Source: Streptomyces oryzae (GTDB taxonomy: Bacteria > Actinomycetota > Actinomycetes > Streptomycetales > Streptomycetaceae). Taken from it: a stretch of 42,896 nucleotides of DNA. The notes beneath the pieces were generated by a model, which saw only the letters and a list, made by a program, of their open reading frames with translations, did not search any database and had not been told where the DNA came from. Position 1 is the first letter of the stretch; each line of letters begins with the position of its first letter. The position numbers and the translations under genes were made by a program. The DNA lies in assembly GCF_017676365.1 (NCBI RefSeq), contig NZ_JADKMA010000037.1:1-42896 (forward strand), read 5' to 3'. Shown piece after piece: positions 8,327 to 16,895 of this stretch.

Positions 8327-11300
8327 TCAGCCGGGTTGCTCCTGGACGATGCGGACGCCCGCCGGCACTCCGGTCACCAGGGGCAGACGGCTGCCGACGC
8401 GCAGCTCACGCAGCCGGGGAAAGGCCCGCAGCCACTCCAGTGACGCTCCGACGCTCTCGGACAGCCACAGGTGGGTCAGCCGTTCCGCCGAGAGGTGCGC
8501 GGTCAGCTCGGCGGGCGTGAGCCGGCCCACGACCTGTACCCGGGCGCGGCCGCCGAGCGCGGCCAGCGCGCGCAGCTCCGCGAGGTCGGAGACGGGGAAG
8601 TACAGGTCGGTCTCGTCCAGGTGGGCGATGATCTCGCGGGCGTACCGGTCCGTGTCGCAACGGCGCCAGCCCTGTGCCAGCTGGGTGCGGATGGCGTGGC
8701 TGCGGCGGTCGCGCAGGAGGGCCAGATAGTCGATCGCCATGTCGTCGCCGATGGAGGTGCCGGTGACGGCGAGGAGGTACGCCTGCGCGTCCGAAGCCGC
8801 CGTGGGGTCAGGGAGCAGTTCGAGCACGAGAGGGCCGACCCATCCCAGGGCGCGAGCGGCCGCCGCGTTGGTGGGCGGTATCAGGCCACTGCCGTAGCGC
8901 CGCACCCGGGCGTGGATCTCGGGGTCGAGTTCTCTGACGTGCTCCAGGCAGGCGAGGGCCAGGAGTTTGCGGCGGAGGCGTTGGGACCCCCGCCGGCCGG
9001 AGTACGCCGCGAGCAGTCCGTTCAGCAGACGTGCGCACTCGTCGGGGCGGGCGTGTGCCGCCACCATCAGGACGACGTCCTCCCATTCAGGGCGGTGCGC
9101 GTTGTCGAGCAGCAGGTCGAAGTCGTGCCGCCGCACGATCTCTTGCGCCGCCAGATGATCCCGGAACGCGTCGTGGACGAACTCCACAGTGCCGGGCCTG
9201 CGTTCACGCAGCACACCGGTCCGGTCGAGCAGATGGCGGTATACGTGCTCGGGCCTGATCTCGCCCGGGACGTCCGGCAGTGCGGGAAGGCGCCGTTCGA
9301 GGACGTCCACGGCCGCGTGTCTGTCCATCTCCGGCAGGTCCTCGACCAGCATCCGGTGTGCCAGCGACTGGAGGAGCAGGACCTTGGGTTCCAGCGCGAG
9401 CCGTACCTCATCGGCGCGGGTGATGTCCCGCTCGGAGTCCCGGCGTTCGAGGAGCGTGGGCAAGACGGCGTCGTACAGCTCCTTGCGGCCGGCCGGAAGG
9501 CTGCCGCCGCGTTCCCGGTGCAGCGCGCAGAGCATGCCGCACACCAGCGGACTGGTGGCGAGCCGGCCCAGGTGGCGCGAGGTGTGCAGCGCGCGGACGA
9601 GGTCTGCTGCGTGGGCCTCCAGCCGGTTCGCGTCAGCGGACGGCTCCCGCGCGGCCGCACGATGCCGGCGCCGGACGAAGTCCGACACCTCGTCGCGGCT
9701 CATGGGCGCCAGCAGCAGCTGGCTGAAGCCCAGCGGCGACAGCCAGCCGTCATGCACGGCGGACGGCCGGGCGGTGACCAGCCACACGTTGCCGGGATAT
9801 CTGCCGATCCACCCGCGCAGCTGCTGCCTCAGCTGCAGCCGCTCACTCGCCGGTGCTTCGTCGACACCGTCGATGAGCAGCAGCGCGCGGCCCTCTGCCA
9901 GCACCCGCTCCACCCATGCGGCGGGCTGTGTGCCCTCGTCCACGTGTCCGATCGCGGCCAGGAGGTCGGAGAGCTGCGGGAACCCTTCGGGCGGAAGGCG
10001 CCGCACCGGCACGACGAAGGGGATCCGCCCGTCCAACGCAGCCAGCTGGGACGGCAGTTTGCGCTGCACCGCGGAGACGGCGAGCCACTGGACCAGCGTC
10101 GTCTTGCCGGAACCCGCCTCTCCGCAGAGGAAGATCCGGGTCAGCCCTGCCATGGCCTGCTCCACCGGGACCGGTGCGCAGCCCTCACTGCCGGGCTGCT
10201 CGCACCGCAGGCCGAGGTAGGCGGCGTCCAGGGGCCAGGAGTCCGGAGTGCGGTGGAGGTCGATGCCGTGGAGGGTCAGCCGGTCGAGGGCCTTGGTGAT
10301 GCCCCGCGCGTACCGTTCCTCGAATTCGGCGTCGGCGCTGCTGGTCTCGGCACGGTGGGCCGGGCGTTGGGGTCTGCTCCGGAGTTCGTCGAGCCGGCTT
10401 CGGAGCTCGGCGAAGCGTTGGCCTTGTTCTGCGAGGCTCCCATTCGCGAACGTCACACGCCGGGCGAGGGACCCCACGATGTGCTGCGCTGCGCTGTCCA
10501 CGAGCAGGTCGTGGACGAGCGCCCCGCGCTCGGTCAGCGCCGGGCCGGCGTCGGGAACCGTGGACTTCAACAGCTGAGCGAGGTGCTCCGGCCGCGACGC
10601 AAGGGCGTCCTCGGCACTCATCTCCAGCTCGCCCAAGGCGGCCAGGGTGCGGGCGAGGGCTTCGGTCAGGGCGGCGTCCTCCGCACGGGCGACCGGCCGC
10701 TCCCCCGGGTCGTTCACGGCTCGCCGCACCAGGTCCCCGGCCAGTGCACGCAGGTCGCGCGCGTTGTGGGCGTTCCGCTCTCCCCGGAAGTCGACCAGGA
10801 GCCGGAGCGGCCGGCTGTGCGCGTCCGTCTCATGAGGGACGAACAGCAGGTCGATCTGCGCGGCCACGGCAGGCTCGGCCAGGCGCCGGATGACGCCCGC
10901 CCGGTCGAAGGGCGCCTTGCGCGACGGACCTTCGGCCTTGGCGAGCTGCCGCGCGATCTCCTGGCACGCGGCCCGCAGCGCGAGGCCGTACGTCCCGGCT
11001 CCCTCGGCGGACAGGCCGAACTGCTCGGGCGGGACCAGGCGTGTCAGGCTCGCGGCGATCTCGGCCGGTGGCCGGTCCTGCACATCCCCGACGGTGAGCC
11101 CGAGGTCGCGGAGTCCGTGCAGGGCGTGTGCCACGGCTCGGGCGATGTCCCGCTGTCCCATGATGTCCCGCTGTCCCATGGCGACCGGAACCGCAGCGGT
11201 GACCTCCTGGAGCCGGATACCGGACTCGCGGTCGCAGACCGCCAGATGCAGCGGCCGGTCGCCGTGCTCGGCCGGGGTGAAGGTGAAATCGACAGCCCCG

Positions 11301-11878
11301 GTCCCGTCCTTGCCCACGGGGTACAGCCGTGAGGAAGGAGTCACGGTGTCGCTCCCGGTGGGGGTGGCGACGACGAGTAAGTGGTCGTCCACCGGCTCCC
11401 GACGAAGGCTGTCGCCGTCGGCCGGCTCCGCACGAAGGTGGTCGCCTTCGGCCGGCTCCGCACGAAGAGGGTCGCCGTCGGCCGGCTCCGCACGAAGAGG
11501 GTGTGTCGGCGGCGCGCCGAGCTCGAAGCGGACCGTCGCCGGCGTCCCGGCCTCGACGGCGCCCTCGAGCACGGTCACTCTCACCTCGCCGCAGCGAGCA
11601 CCCTCCAGGGCCTCGGGCCCGTGCACGGCGGGCCCACCGGACGTGGGGACGATCGCCGCACCGCCCGGCTTCGCCCCCGCGGTGGGCGAGGCATGGCGCA
11701 CCAACTCCGCTGCCAGAAGCCGGAGCGCTTGCCCGTCGTCGAGGTCGAGCAGCGCGGACACCGGCGTTGACCGGTCGCCCTCGTTCAGCGGAGCGGCCGG
11801 CGGCCCAGCGGTACGCAGTTCCTCGACGCGGCGGGCGATGCTCTCCCGCACAGCACCTTCGCCCGCCGCTGGCTTCAC
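8327..11878 (-). CDS. Large NACHT-domain STAND NTPase
   Basis: A signal-transducing NTPase of the kind found in bacterial immunity and cell-death systems. In the 1183-residue form, Walker A (GEAGSGKTTL) lies near residue 585 and Walker B (LLLIDGVDEA) near 664, followed by a sensor-type LVTARPS, and the NACHT-associated motif FVHDAFRDHLAAQEIV near 900. The last 80 residues are Leu-rich (LTHLWLSESVGASLEWLRAFPRLREL), suggesting LRR-like sensing. The N-terminal 580 residues hold no recognised effector; they include a beta-rich part (about 95-230) with a ten-residue tandem repeat, and a helical part before the NTPase. The GTG at 11878 is chosen because GGGGGA sits 6 nt upstream; an ATG at 11938 would add 20 residues without a clear ribosome site. 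It follows the methyltransferase gene on the same strand by 130 nt. Antiphage function is possible but unproven. Confidence 0.85.
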   Translation of the reverse strand: MKPAAGEGAVRESIARRVEELRTAGPPAAPLNEGDRSTPVSALLDLDDGQALRLLAAELVRHASPTAGAKPGGAAIVPTSGGPAVHGPEALEGARCGEVRVTVLEGAVEAGTPATVRFELGAPPTHPLRAEPADGDPLRAEPAEGDHLRAEPADGDSLRREPVDDHLLVVATPTGSDTVTPSSRLYPVGKDGTGAVDFTFTPAEHGDRPLHLAVCDRESGIRLQEVTAAVPVAMGQRDIMGQRDIARAVAHALHGLRDLGLTVGDVQDRPPAEIAASLTRLVPPEQFGLSAEGAGTYGLALRAACQEIARQLAKAEGPSRKAPFDRAGVIRRLAEPAVAAQIDLLFVPHETDAHSRPLRLLVDFRGERNAHNARDLRALAGDLVRRAVNDPGERPVARAEDAALTEALARTLAALGELEMSAEDALASRPEHLAQLLKSTVPDAGPALTERGALVHDLLVDSAAQHIVGSLARRVTFANGSLAEQGQRFAELRSRLDELRSRPQRPAHRAETSSADAEFEERYARGITKALDRLTLHGIDLHRTPDSWPLDAAYLGLRCEQPGSEGCAPVPVEQAMAGLTRIFLCGEAGSGKTTLVQWLAVSAVQRKLPSQLAALDGRIPFVVPVRRLPPEGFPQLSDLLAAIGHVDEGTQPAAWVERVLAEGRALLLIDGVDEAPASERLQLRQQLRGWIGRYPGNVWLVTARPSAVHDGWLSPLGFSQLLLAPMSRDEVSDFVRRRHRAAAREPSADANRLEAHAADLVRALHTSRHLGRLATSPLVCGMLCALHRERGGSLPAGRKELYDAVLPTLLERRDSERDITRADEVRLALEPKVLLLQSLAHRMLVEDLPEMDRHAAVDVLERRLPALPDVPGEIRPEHVYRHLLDRTGVLRERRPGTVEFVHDAFRDHLAAQEIVRRHDFDLLLDNAHRPEWEDVVLMVAAHARPDECARLLNGLLAAYSGRRGSQRLRRKLLALACLEHVRELDPEIHARVRRYGSGLIPPTNAAAARALGWVGPLVLELLPDPTAASDAQAYLLAVTGTSIGDDMAIDYLALLRDRRSHAIRTQLAQGWRRCDTDRYAREIIAHLDETDLYFPVSDLAELRALAALGGRARVQVVGRLTPAELTAHLSAERLTHLWLSESVGASLEWLRAFPRLRELRVGSRLPLVTGVPAGVRIVQEQPG
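11144..11179. repeat. 18-bp perfect tandem duplication in NACHT gene
   Basis: GATGTCCCGCTGTCCCAT occurs twice back to back (11144-11161 and 11162-11179). On the coding strand it duplicates six residues (MGQRDI MGQRDI). The copies are identical, suggesting a recent slippage event that kept the frame. Confidence 0.9.
11381..11500. repeat. 30-bp x 4 minisatellite in NACHT gene
   Basis: Four 30-bp units encode the ten-residue repeats PLRAEPADGD, PLRAEPAEGD, HLRAEPADGD and SLRREPVDDH on the minus strand. The first three are almost identical at DNA level and the fourth has diverged. The array sits in the N-terminal beta-rich region and preserves the reading frame, so copy number may vary between strains. 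Confidence 0.88.
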
Positions 11879-12007
11879 CGCGCATCCCCCATCTTCCGGG
11901 AAACCACTGAACTCGCTCGCTGGAATTCTAGGTCGCATCCGAGGCCGCCGTACCGGCCATTGCCGGTTCCCTCGGGTCCCCTGTGGCCCGTCACCGGGCG
12001 AGACGCC

Positions 12008-12766
12008 TCAGCTCGGCTTGCGCCATACGGAGATGTGCTTCGCGGAGTCCTGGGTGAACGGCGCTCCGTCCCAGTCCGCGACGCGCCGTTCCAGTTCGAG
12101 CCTGGCGATCCGTGCCATCAGGTCGAGTTCCGCCGGCCAGGCGTACCGGTGCCGGGAGTTGCTGCGGCGGTAGCGGCCGAAGTGACCGTCGCTGACGTCG
12201 CCCTCGCGGATGAAGTGGTGCGAGACGAGAATCTGCTCGACCAGATCGAAGGTGTCGAAGCCGAGATGCTGCTCGGAGACGTCGAACGGTACCGCGACCT
12301 GGCCGGGCGGCAGGAACCGCAGCGGCGGCACGCCCAGCTCGATGACGAACCTGCCGCCGGGCACCAGATGACGCGCGGCATTGCGGAAGCACTCGACCTG
12401 CTCGTCCTGCGTGAGCAGATTGGTGATCGTGTTGTAGACGAGATAGACGAGGGTGAACTCGCCGGGGACGACCGCGGTGGCCATGTCCCCGATGACGACC
12501 GGGAGCGTGTCCGCGTCGACTTTGCGCCGCAGGACGGCGGCCATGTGCTCGGACAGTTCGATGCCCGCTACCGGCACGCCGCGCGCGCGGAGCGGGACGC
12601 CCACTCGTCCGGTGCCGATGGCGAACTCCAGTGCCCGGCCGCCGTCTCCGGTGAGTGCGGCGAGGAAGTCGAGAGTCGGTCCGAGAACCGCGGCCGAGGA
12701 CATCTCGGTCTCCTCGGCGTCGTAGCGGTCGGCGGTCGCTCGGGTCCACAGCTCACTGCTCGTCAC
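12008..12766 (-). CDS. Class I SAM-dependent methyltransferase
   Basis: Predicted small-molecule or protein methyltransferase of 252 residues. The SAM-binding motif I is EFAIGTGRV at residues 47-55, followed by VAGIELSEHM (motif II acidic residue) and VVIGDM (motif III), then LVYLVYNTITNLLTQDEQVECF and RHLVPGGRFVIEL, the post-I region typical of ubiE/Methyltransf_25 families. The C-terminus SAKHISVWRKP is usual for this Streptomyces family. The start is GTG (12766); the ribosome site is weak. It is 47 nt downstream of the TPR gene and 130 nt upstream of the NACHT start used here, all on the minus strand, so the three may be co-transcribed. The substrate is unknown. Confidence 0.88.
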   Translation of the reverse strand: MTSSELWTRATADRYDAEETEMSSAAVLGPTLDFLAALTGDGGRALEFAIGTGRVGVPLRARGVPVAGIELSEHMAAVLRRKVDADTLPVVIGDMATAVVPGEFTLVYLVYNTITNLLTQDEQVECFRNAARHLVPGGRFVIELGVPPLRFLPPGQVAVPFDVSEQHLGFDTFDLVEQILVSHHFIREGDVSDGHFGRYRRSNSRHRYAWPAELDLMARIARLELERRVADWDGAPFTQDSAKHISVWRKPS

Positions 12767-12813
12767 GGATGGCCACTTTGCCGGGTGCGGAGGGCGCTGT
12801 CGACGCGTTTGTC

Positions 12814-13848
12814 TCAGACCGCCACCGGTGTCGTCCCCGCCATCACCTCGGCCCGGCTCGCGGCGACGGTCTCCCGTGCGGCCTTCAGGCCGATGCGGGC
12901 GAAGACGGCGTCCAGATCGGCGAGTTCGGCGAGAGTCTCCTCCCGCTCACCGCCCAGGCGCGCGCGGGACCTCACCAGCCCGAGACGGGAGAGAGCCGCA
13001 CCGCGCGGCTCGCGTATCGCGTCGAACTCCTCCAGGGCGATGCCGTACGTGGCGCGTGCCGCCTCGTACCATCCGGCCCGGAAGAGGACGTTGCCGCGCA
13101 TCTTGTGGTTGTAGGCGAGCGCGCTGGTCAGATCCATGCTGCGGAAGGTCACCTCGGCCTCCGTCAGCAGCGCAAGCGCCCGGTCCGGGTCGCCGCGCAG
13201 CGACAGGACGTCGGCGACCCCGCGCAGGGACCAGGCGCGTCCCCGGGCGTCTCCCGCCTCACCGGCGATGCGGGCGGCCTCCTCGAACAGCTCGAGTGCC
13301 TTGCGGTAGTCGCCCTGATTGCGGTGCATCTGGGCGATCCCGGACATCGCCCACACCATGTGGCGGGCCTCGCCGTGCTTGCGTCCCTGCTCCAGAAGGC
13401 GCTCGTGCAGCTCTGCGACGGCCGCGTAATCCCCCTGGATACGGCCCGTCTCGGCGAGCCCGGCGAGCGCGTAGCCGTGGGCGAGCCGGTCGCGGCCCTC
13501 GGCGGCCAGGTTGACCGCCCAGGTCAGCAGGCGCCGGGCCAGAGCAAGCCGGCCGCACTGGCGGGCGAGGGTGCCGCCGCTCCACAGGGCCCAGGCCATG
13601 GCGTCCGGATCGCCCGCGGTGCGCGCGCTGCGGTAGCTCGTACGCCAGGCGGCCTGCGCTTCCTCGACCTGGCCGAGGCGCCGATGGGCCTCGGCGAGGG
13701 CGAGCGCGGCGCGGGCCCGGTCCAAAGCGGTGTCCGCGTCGGCGAGAGCGCTGCCGGCTGCCGCGAGGACGTCCTCGTAGGAGCTGTTCACGTCCAGCTT
13801 CTCGCTCAGCGCGCCTTGGTACTCGGGTGCAAACGCCGTGCCGTACAT
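12814..13848 (-). CDS. Tetratricopeptide-repeat protein
   Basis: A 344-residue soluble protein made almost entirely of TPR helices: for example ARAALALAEAHRRLGQVEEA, AHGYALAGLAETGRIQGDYA, MVWAMSGIAQMHRNQGDYRKA and GRAWSLRGVADVLSLRGDP, each about 40 residues apart. No enzymatic or DNA-binding motif is visible, so it is likely a scaffold or sensor. The first 25 residues (with AFAPEYQGALSEKL) are not repeat-like. The ATG at 13848 is the first in the frame. It is the most upstream gene of a minus-strand run with the methyltransferase and NACHT genes and is divergent from the arginase-family gene; the 298-nt intergenic region must hold both promoters but no clear -10/-35 pair was seen. Function unknown. 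Confidence 0.85.
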   Translation of the reverse strand: MYGTAFAPEYQGALSEKLDVNSSYEDVLAAAGSALADADTALDRARAALALAEAHRRLGQVEEAQAAWRTSYRSARTAGDPDAMAWALWSGGTLARQCGRLALARRLLTWAVNLAAEGRDRLAHGYALAGLAETGRIQGDYAAVAELHERLLEQGRKHGEARHMVWAMSGIAQMHRNQGDYRKALELFEEAARIAGEAGDARGRAWSLRGVADVLSLRGDPDRALALLTEAEVTFRSMDLTSALAYNHKMRGNVLFRAGWYEAARATYGIALEEFDAIREPRGAALSRLGLVRSRARLGGEREETLAELADLDAVFARIGLKAARETVAASRAEVMAGTTPVAV

Positions 13849-14146
13849 CGATCCCTGGCCTCTCGATCAACTTCATGGTCCGGACACGAAGTTATGCGGC
13901 GCCCAGGGCACGCCGAATCCGTCCGCATAAGGGTTCGGCTCTACCTCTGCGGTTCCACCCTGGAGTGGCGGACGTCGTCATCAAGAAGTAGGGGATCTTC
14001 GGGGTCGGTGCCGTGCTGGGACCGGCACTCAGTTGTGCGGCCGGGCCGGCATTCCGGAATCCCAGTGGACGTCCCGACCCTCGACTGCAAGTCTATGCCA
14101 CCCAATGCAATTCCATTCACCGCTCAAGGACCGGAGGAACGCGGGG

Positions 14147-15004
14147 ATGTCCGAGCTGACGTTGATTGAAGTCCCACAGTGGCAGGGGTCGGCCACGCCG
14201 ACAGCCCGCAGGCTGGAGCAAGGAGCCGCAGCGCTGGCCGGGATGATCCCGGCAGCGCGGCATCTGAAAGCCGACGTCGTCACCGAAGCGGGCATCGCAC
14301 GACGCGCACGACACGGCGTGGACAGGCTCGACGCTCTGGTGCACAACCTTCAGGCCACCCGAGCCGCACTCGCCAAGGTGCCGGGAGGCACCACGGTGAC
14401 GGTCGGCGGGGACTGCGCAGTCGACCTCGCCCCCATTGAGGCTGCGCTCGCCCGGTACGGAGAGCGGCTGGCCGTTGTCTGGCTCGATGCGCACGGCGAC
14501 CTCAACACCCCTGCCTCGTCGCCCTCCGGCGCGTTCCATGGCATGGTGCTGCGTTCTCTGCTCGGGGAGGGGCCGCACGGCCTCCGCCCCCTCCGGACCC
14601 TCGCTCCCCGCCAGGTGGTCCTCGCGGGAGCCCGAGCTCTCGACCCGGAAGAGCGGACCTTCATCGACTCCAGCGGAATCCGGCACCTCACGGTGGCCGC
14701 GCTTGCCGATCCCACCACGCCGGCCGACGCGGTCGCGGCGACCGGGGCATCTGCCGTCTACATCCACATCGACCTCGACGTCCTCGACCCGCAGCACTTC
14801 GACGCCGTCGGCACTCCGGAGCCGAACGGTCTGTCCCCGTCCGGCCTCACCGCCGCCGTCCGCGCATTGGGCGCCCGCTTCCGCATAGCCGGACTCGCCC
14901 TCACCGAATACGAACACGCCCACGACACGGCACAGCCGATGCTCAAGCAGACCATCGACGACCTCCTTCCCGCTCTGGAGAGCGGCTCAGGAAACGCTCC
15001 CTGA
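14147..15004 (+). CDS. Arginase/agmatinase-superfamily protein, GGDC variant
   Basis: Ureohydrolase-fold protein of 285 residues. The metal-binding motifs are in order: GGDC (87-90), LDAHGDLN (113-120; Asp114, His116, Asp118) and HIDLDVLDP (207-215; Asp209, Asp211). In classical arginases and agmatinases the first motif is GGDH and its His binds Mn(II); here it is Cys90, so metal binding or activity may differ. Substrate-binding loops are not conserved enough to choose arginine, agmatine or formimidoylglutamate. The ATG at 14147 follows GGAGG by 9 nt; an earlier in-frame start adds 38 residues with no family similarity. It is followed after 199 nt by the DUF4246 gene on the same strand. Confidence 0.88.
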   Translation: MSELTLIEVPQWQGSATPTARRLEQGAAALAGMIPAARHLKADVVTEAGIARRARHGVDRLDALVHNLQATRAALAKVPGGTTVTVGGDCAVDLAPIEAALARYGERLAVVWLDAHGDLNTPASSPSGAFHGMVLRSLLGEGPHGLRPLRTLAPRQVVLAGARALDPEERTFIDSSGIRHLTVAALADPTTPADAVAATGASAVYIHIDLDVLDPQHFDAVGTPEPNGLSPSGLTAAVRALGARFRIAGLALTEYEHAHDTAQPMLKQTIDDLLPALESGSGNAP

Positions 15005-15203
15005 CGGCTGTCCCGCCGCCGGAATACTCGATGTCCAGGTCGATGCCCGCTTCGGCGGAGTCCATGAGCAACACGAACCGGACATCACGGGACCACGTCG
15101 AAGCCCTGGCCCCCGGACCAGTGCTGACAGGGGCACAGGGCGGTTGTCAGTCCGCTGAAGTATCGTTCCCGCCGCCGCACATCGACTGGGAGGAACAAGA
15201 GAA

Positions 15204-16715
15204 TTGACTGGCCTGTCTGCTTTCCCGCTGCCCTTTCATGCGTCCCGCTCCATATCGTTCGCGAAGCCCCGAACGCTGCGGGAACTTCAGATGATGCAGT
15301 GCAGCGCGCACATTCGGTCGAAGCCGGGGTGGTTCGACAAGATGAACGACGCCGGCATCGTCGCCAAGTGGACGCAAGAAGCGGTCGCCCAGGGCCTCAC
15401 CGAAGCCCAGGTTCGTTACGTGCTCGACGAACTCGCGCATTATGCCGCACTGCGGGACGCAGAAACCGGCATCGAGGTGTCCGCCGTCGACGGGGTGTGG
15501 CAGTCGGACACGCTGGTCGACGACGGGCTGAGGTCCCGGCTGCGGGAGGCGGTTCGGATTCTGGAAGAGGTCCCCGAAGCGGAAAAGGACTGGCATCCCG
15601 GGTCCGACGGCCAGGTGCTGGATCTGGTTCACCCCTCACTGTTCTGCCTGGTGCGCGAGGTGAGCGGCGGGCCCGAGCGGGCTTGGCAGAACCCGACGGA
15701 CCGCTATTCGCGGTACGAGTTCTCGGAGAAATTCCAGTGGCTGCCCACGGACGTCGACGTCAATGCGGACGGAGATGTCACATTCCGTTCGTACGTCAAC
15801 AACGTCCACCCCGAGAGGCATCGCGAACTGACCGCCGTCCTGCGGGACTTGTTCGCGCGCATGCGCCCGCTGCTGGATAATGTGCTCACCGATCTGCGGC
15901 ATCCTCGGCCGCTGCGGATCGAGGCCGATCCTTACGGGTGGTACGACGACTCGGAGCCGGAGTATCCGGAAGAATCCTCCTACAGTGATGACGCGTCCTA
16001 CGAAGAAGCCGTCCAGGCATGGGAACAGGCCCAGGACGACTGGTGGGAAAACCGCTGCCCGGCCATCCCGGACGCCCCGGCCTTCACCCCGCCCGAGTTG
16101 CCCGACGACTACGCGCGAGTCGACCTGCGGGGCCGCAGTCTCCAGGTCATCGTCAAGCTCGCCACCATTCATCTCACCCCGGAGAAGCCCGAGTACCCCG
16201 GCGGGTCCTGGCATGTCGAGGGCATGATGAACGAGCGGATCGTCTCGACCGGGATCTACTACTGGGACAGTGACAACATCACCGAAAGCCGGCTGAGTTT
16301 CCGGGCTGCACTCGACGACCCGCGCTATGAACAGAACGACGACAACGGTCTGCGTGAGGTCTACGGCCTGGAGGACGAAGACGCCCTGAACCAGGTACTG
16401 GGGTCGGCATCGACCCCAGCCGGCCGGTGCCTGGCATTCCCGAACGTCCTACAACACCGCGTGAGCTCATTCCGCCTCTCGGATCCCACCCGCCCGGGGT
16501 ACCGCAAAATCCTCGCATTCTTCCTGGTCGACCCGTCGGAAAAGATCGTCTCTACCTCCGACGTGCCACCGCAACAGCCATGGTCCGACACCTCGACCAT
16601 GACCCTGGAGCAGGCCAAGAGCTACCGCGAACAACTCATGCAGGAGCGCAAGTTCTTCGTCGACGAACACAACGAGCAGCTCTACGAACGAGAATTCTCC
16701 CTCTGCGAGCACTGA
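15204..16715 (+). CDS. DUF4246 protein, putative 2OG-Fe(II) oxygenase
   Basis: A 503-residue member of the DUF4246 family known from fungi and Streptomyces. It contains the HxE...H...R pattern of 2-oxoglutarate/Fe(II) oxygenases: WHVEGMMNERIVSTGIYY (His337, Glu339), a distal His near 418 (VLQHRVSSF), and Arg in RPGYRKILAFF near 433. The N-terminal half carries family landmarks such as MMQCSAHIRSKPGWFDKM and LVHPSLFCLVREVSGG. The start is TTG: GGGAGGAA lies 8 nt upstream and the family's conserved N-terminal proline-rich segment follows, so this start is better than the internal ATGs. Upstream 199 nt hold no other gene. Substrate unknown; the neighbouring arginase-fold protein suggests amino-acid or guanidine chemistry, which is inference only. 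Confidence 0.82.
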   Translation: MTGLSAFPLPFHASRSISFAKPRTLRELQMMQCSAHIRSKPGWFDKMNDAGIVAKWTQEAVAQGLTEAQVRYVLDELAHYAALRDAETGIEVSAVDGVWQSDTLVDDGLRSRLREAVRILEEVPEAEKDWHPGSDGQVLDLVHPSLFCLVREVSGGPERAWQNPTDRYSRYEFSEKFQWLPTDVDVNADGDVTFRSYVNNVHPERHRELTAVLRDLFARMRPLLDNVLTDLRHPRPLRIEADPYGWYDDSEPEYPEESSYSDDASYEEAVQAWEQAQDDWWENRCPAIPDAPAFTPPELPDDYARVDLRGRSLQVIVKLATIHLTPEKPEYPGGSWHVEGMMNERIVSTGIYYWDSDNITESRLSFRAALDDPRYEQNDDNGLREVYGLEDEDALNQVLGSASTPAGRCLAFPNVLQHRVSSFRLSDPTRPGYRKILAFFLVDPSEKIVSTSDVPPQQPWSDTSTMTLEQAKSYREQLMQERKFFVDEHNEQLYEREFSLCEH

Positions 16716-16895
16716 ACCTCTTCTTTTCAGCTGCGCGAAGCACGTTCTCCAAGAGCCGCAGCCGCGCGTGATCCGGTTGAACTCCACCAGTCGCGCGCGG
16801 CCTCCGGTTGAGCCAGAACTGAGGGAGGGAGGGCCAGGGGCACGGAAATTGCTTCCCAGCGCTCTGCCCGGATCGCGACGGGCCGTCGGTGACGG

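Noticed and set aside
8471..11332. A 953-codon open frame on the plus strand.
   Set aside because: It is antisense to the NACHT gene and shows no domain or ribosome site; GC-rich third-position shadow.
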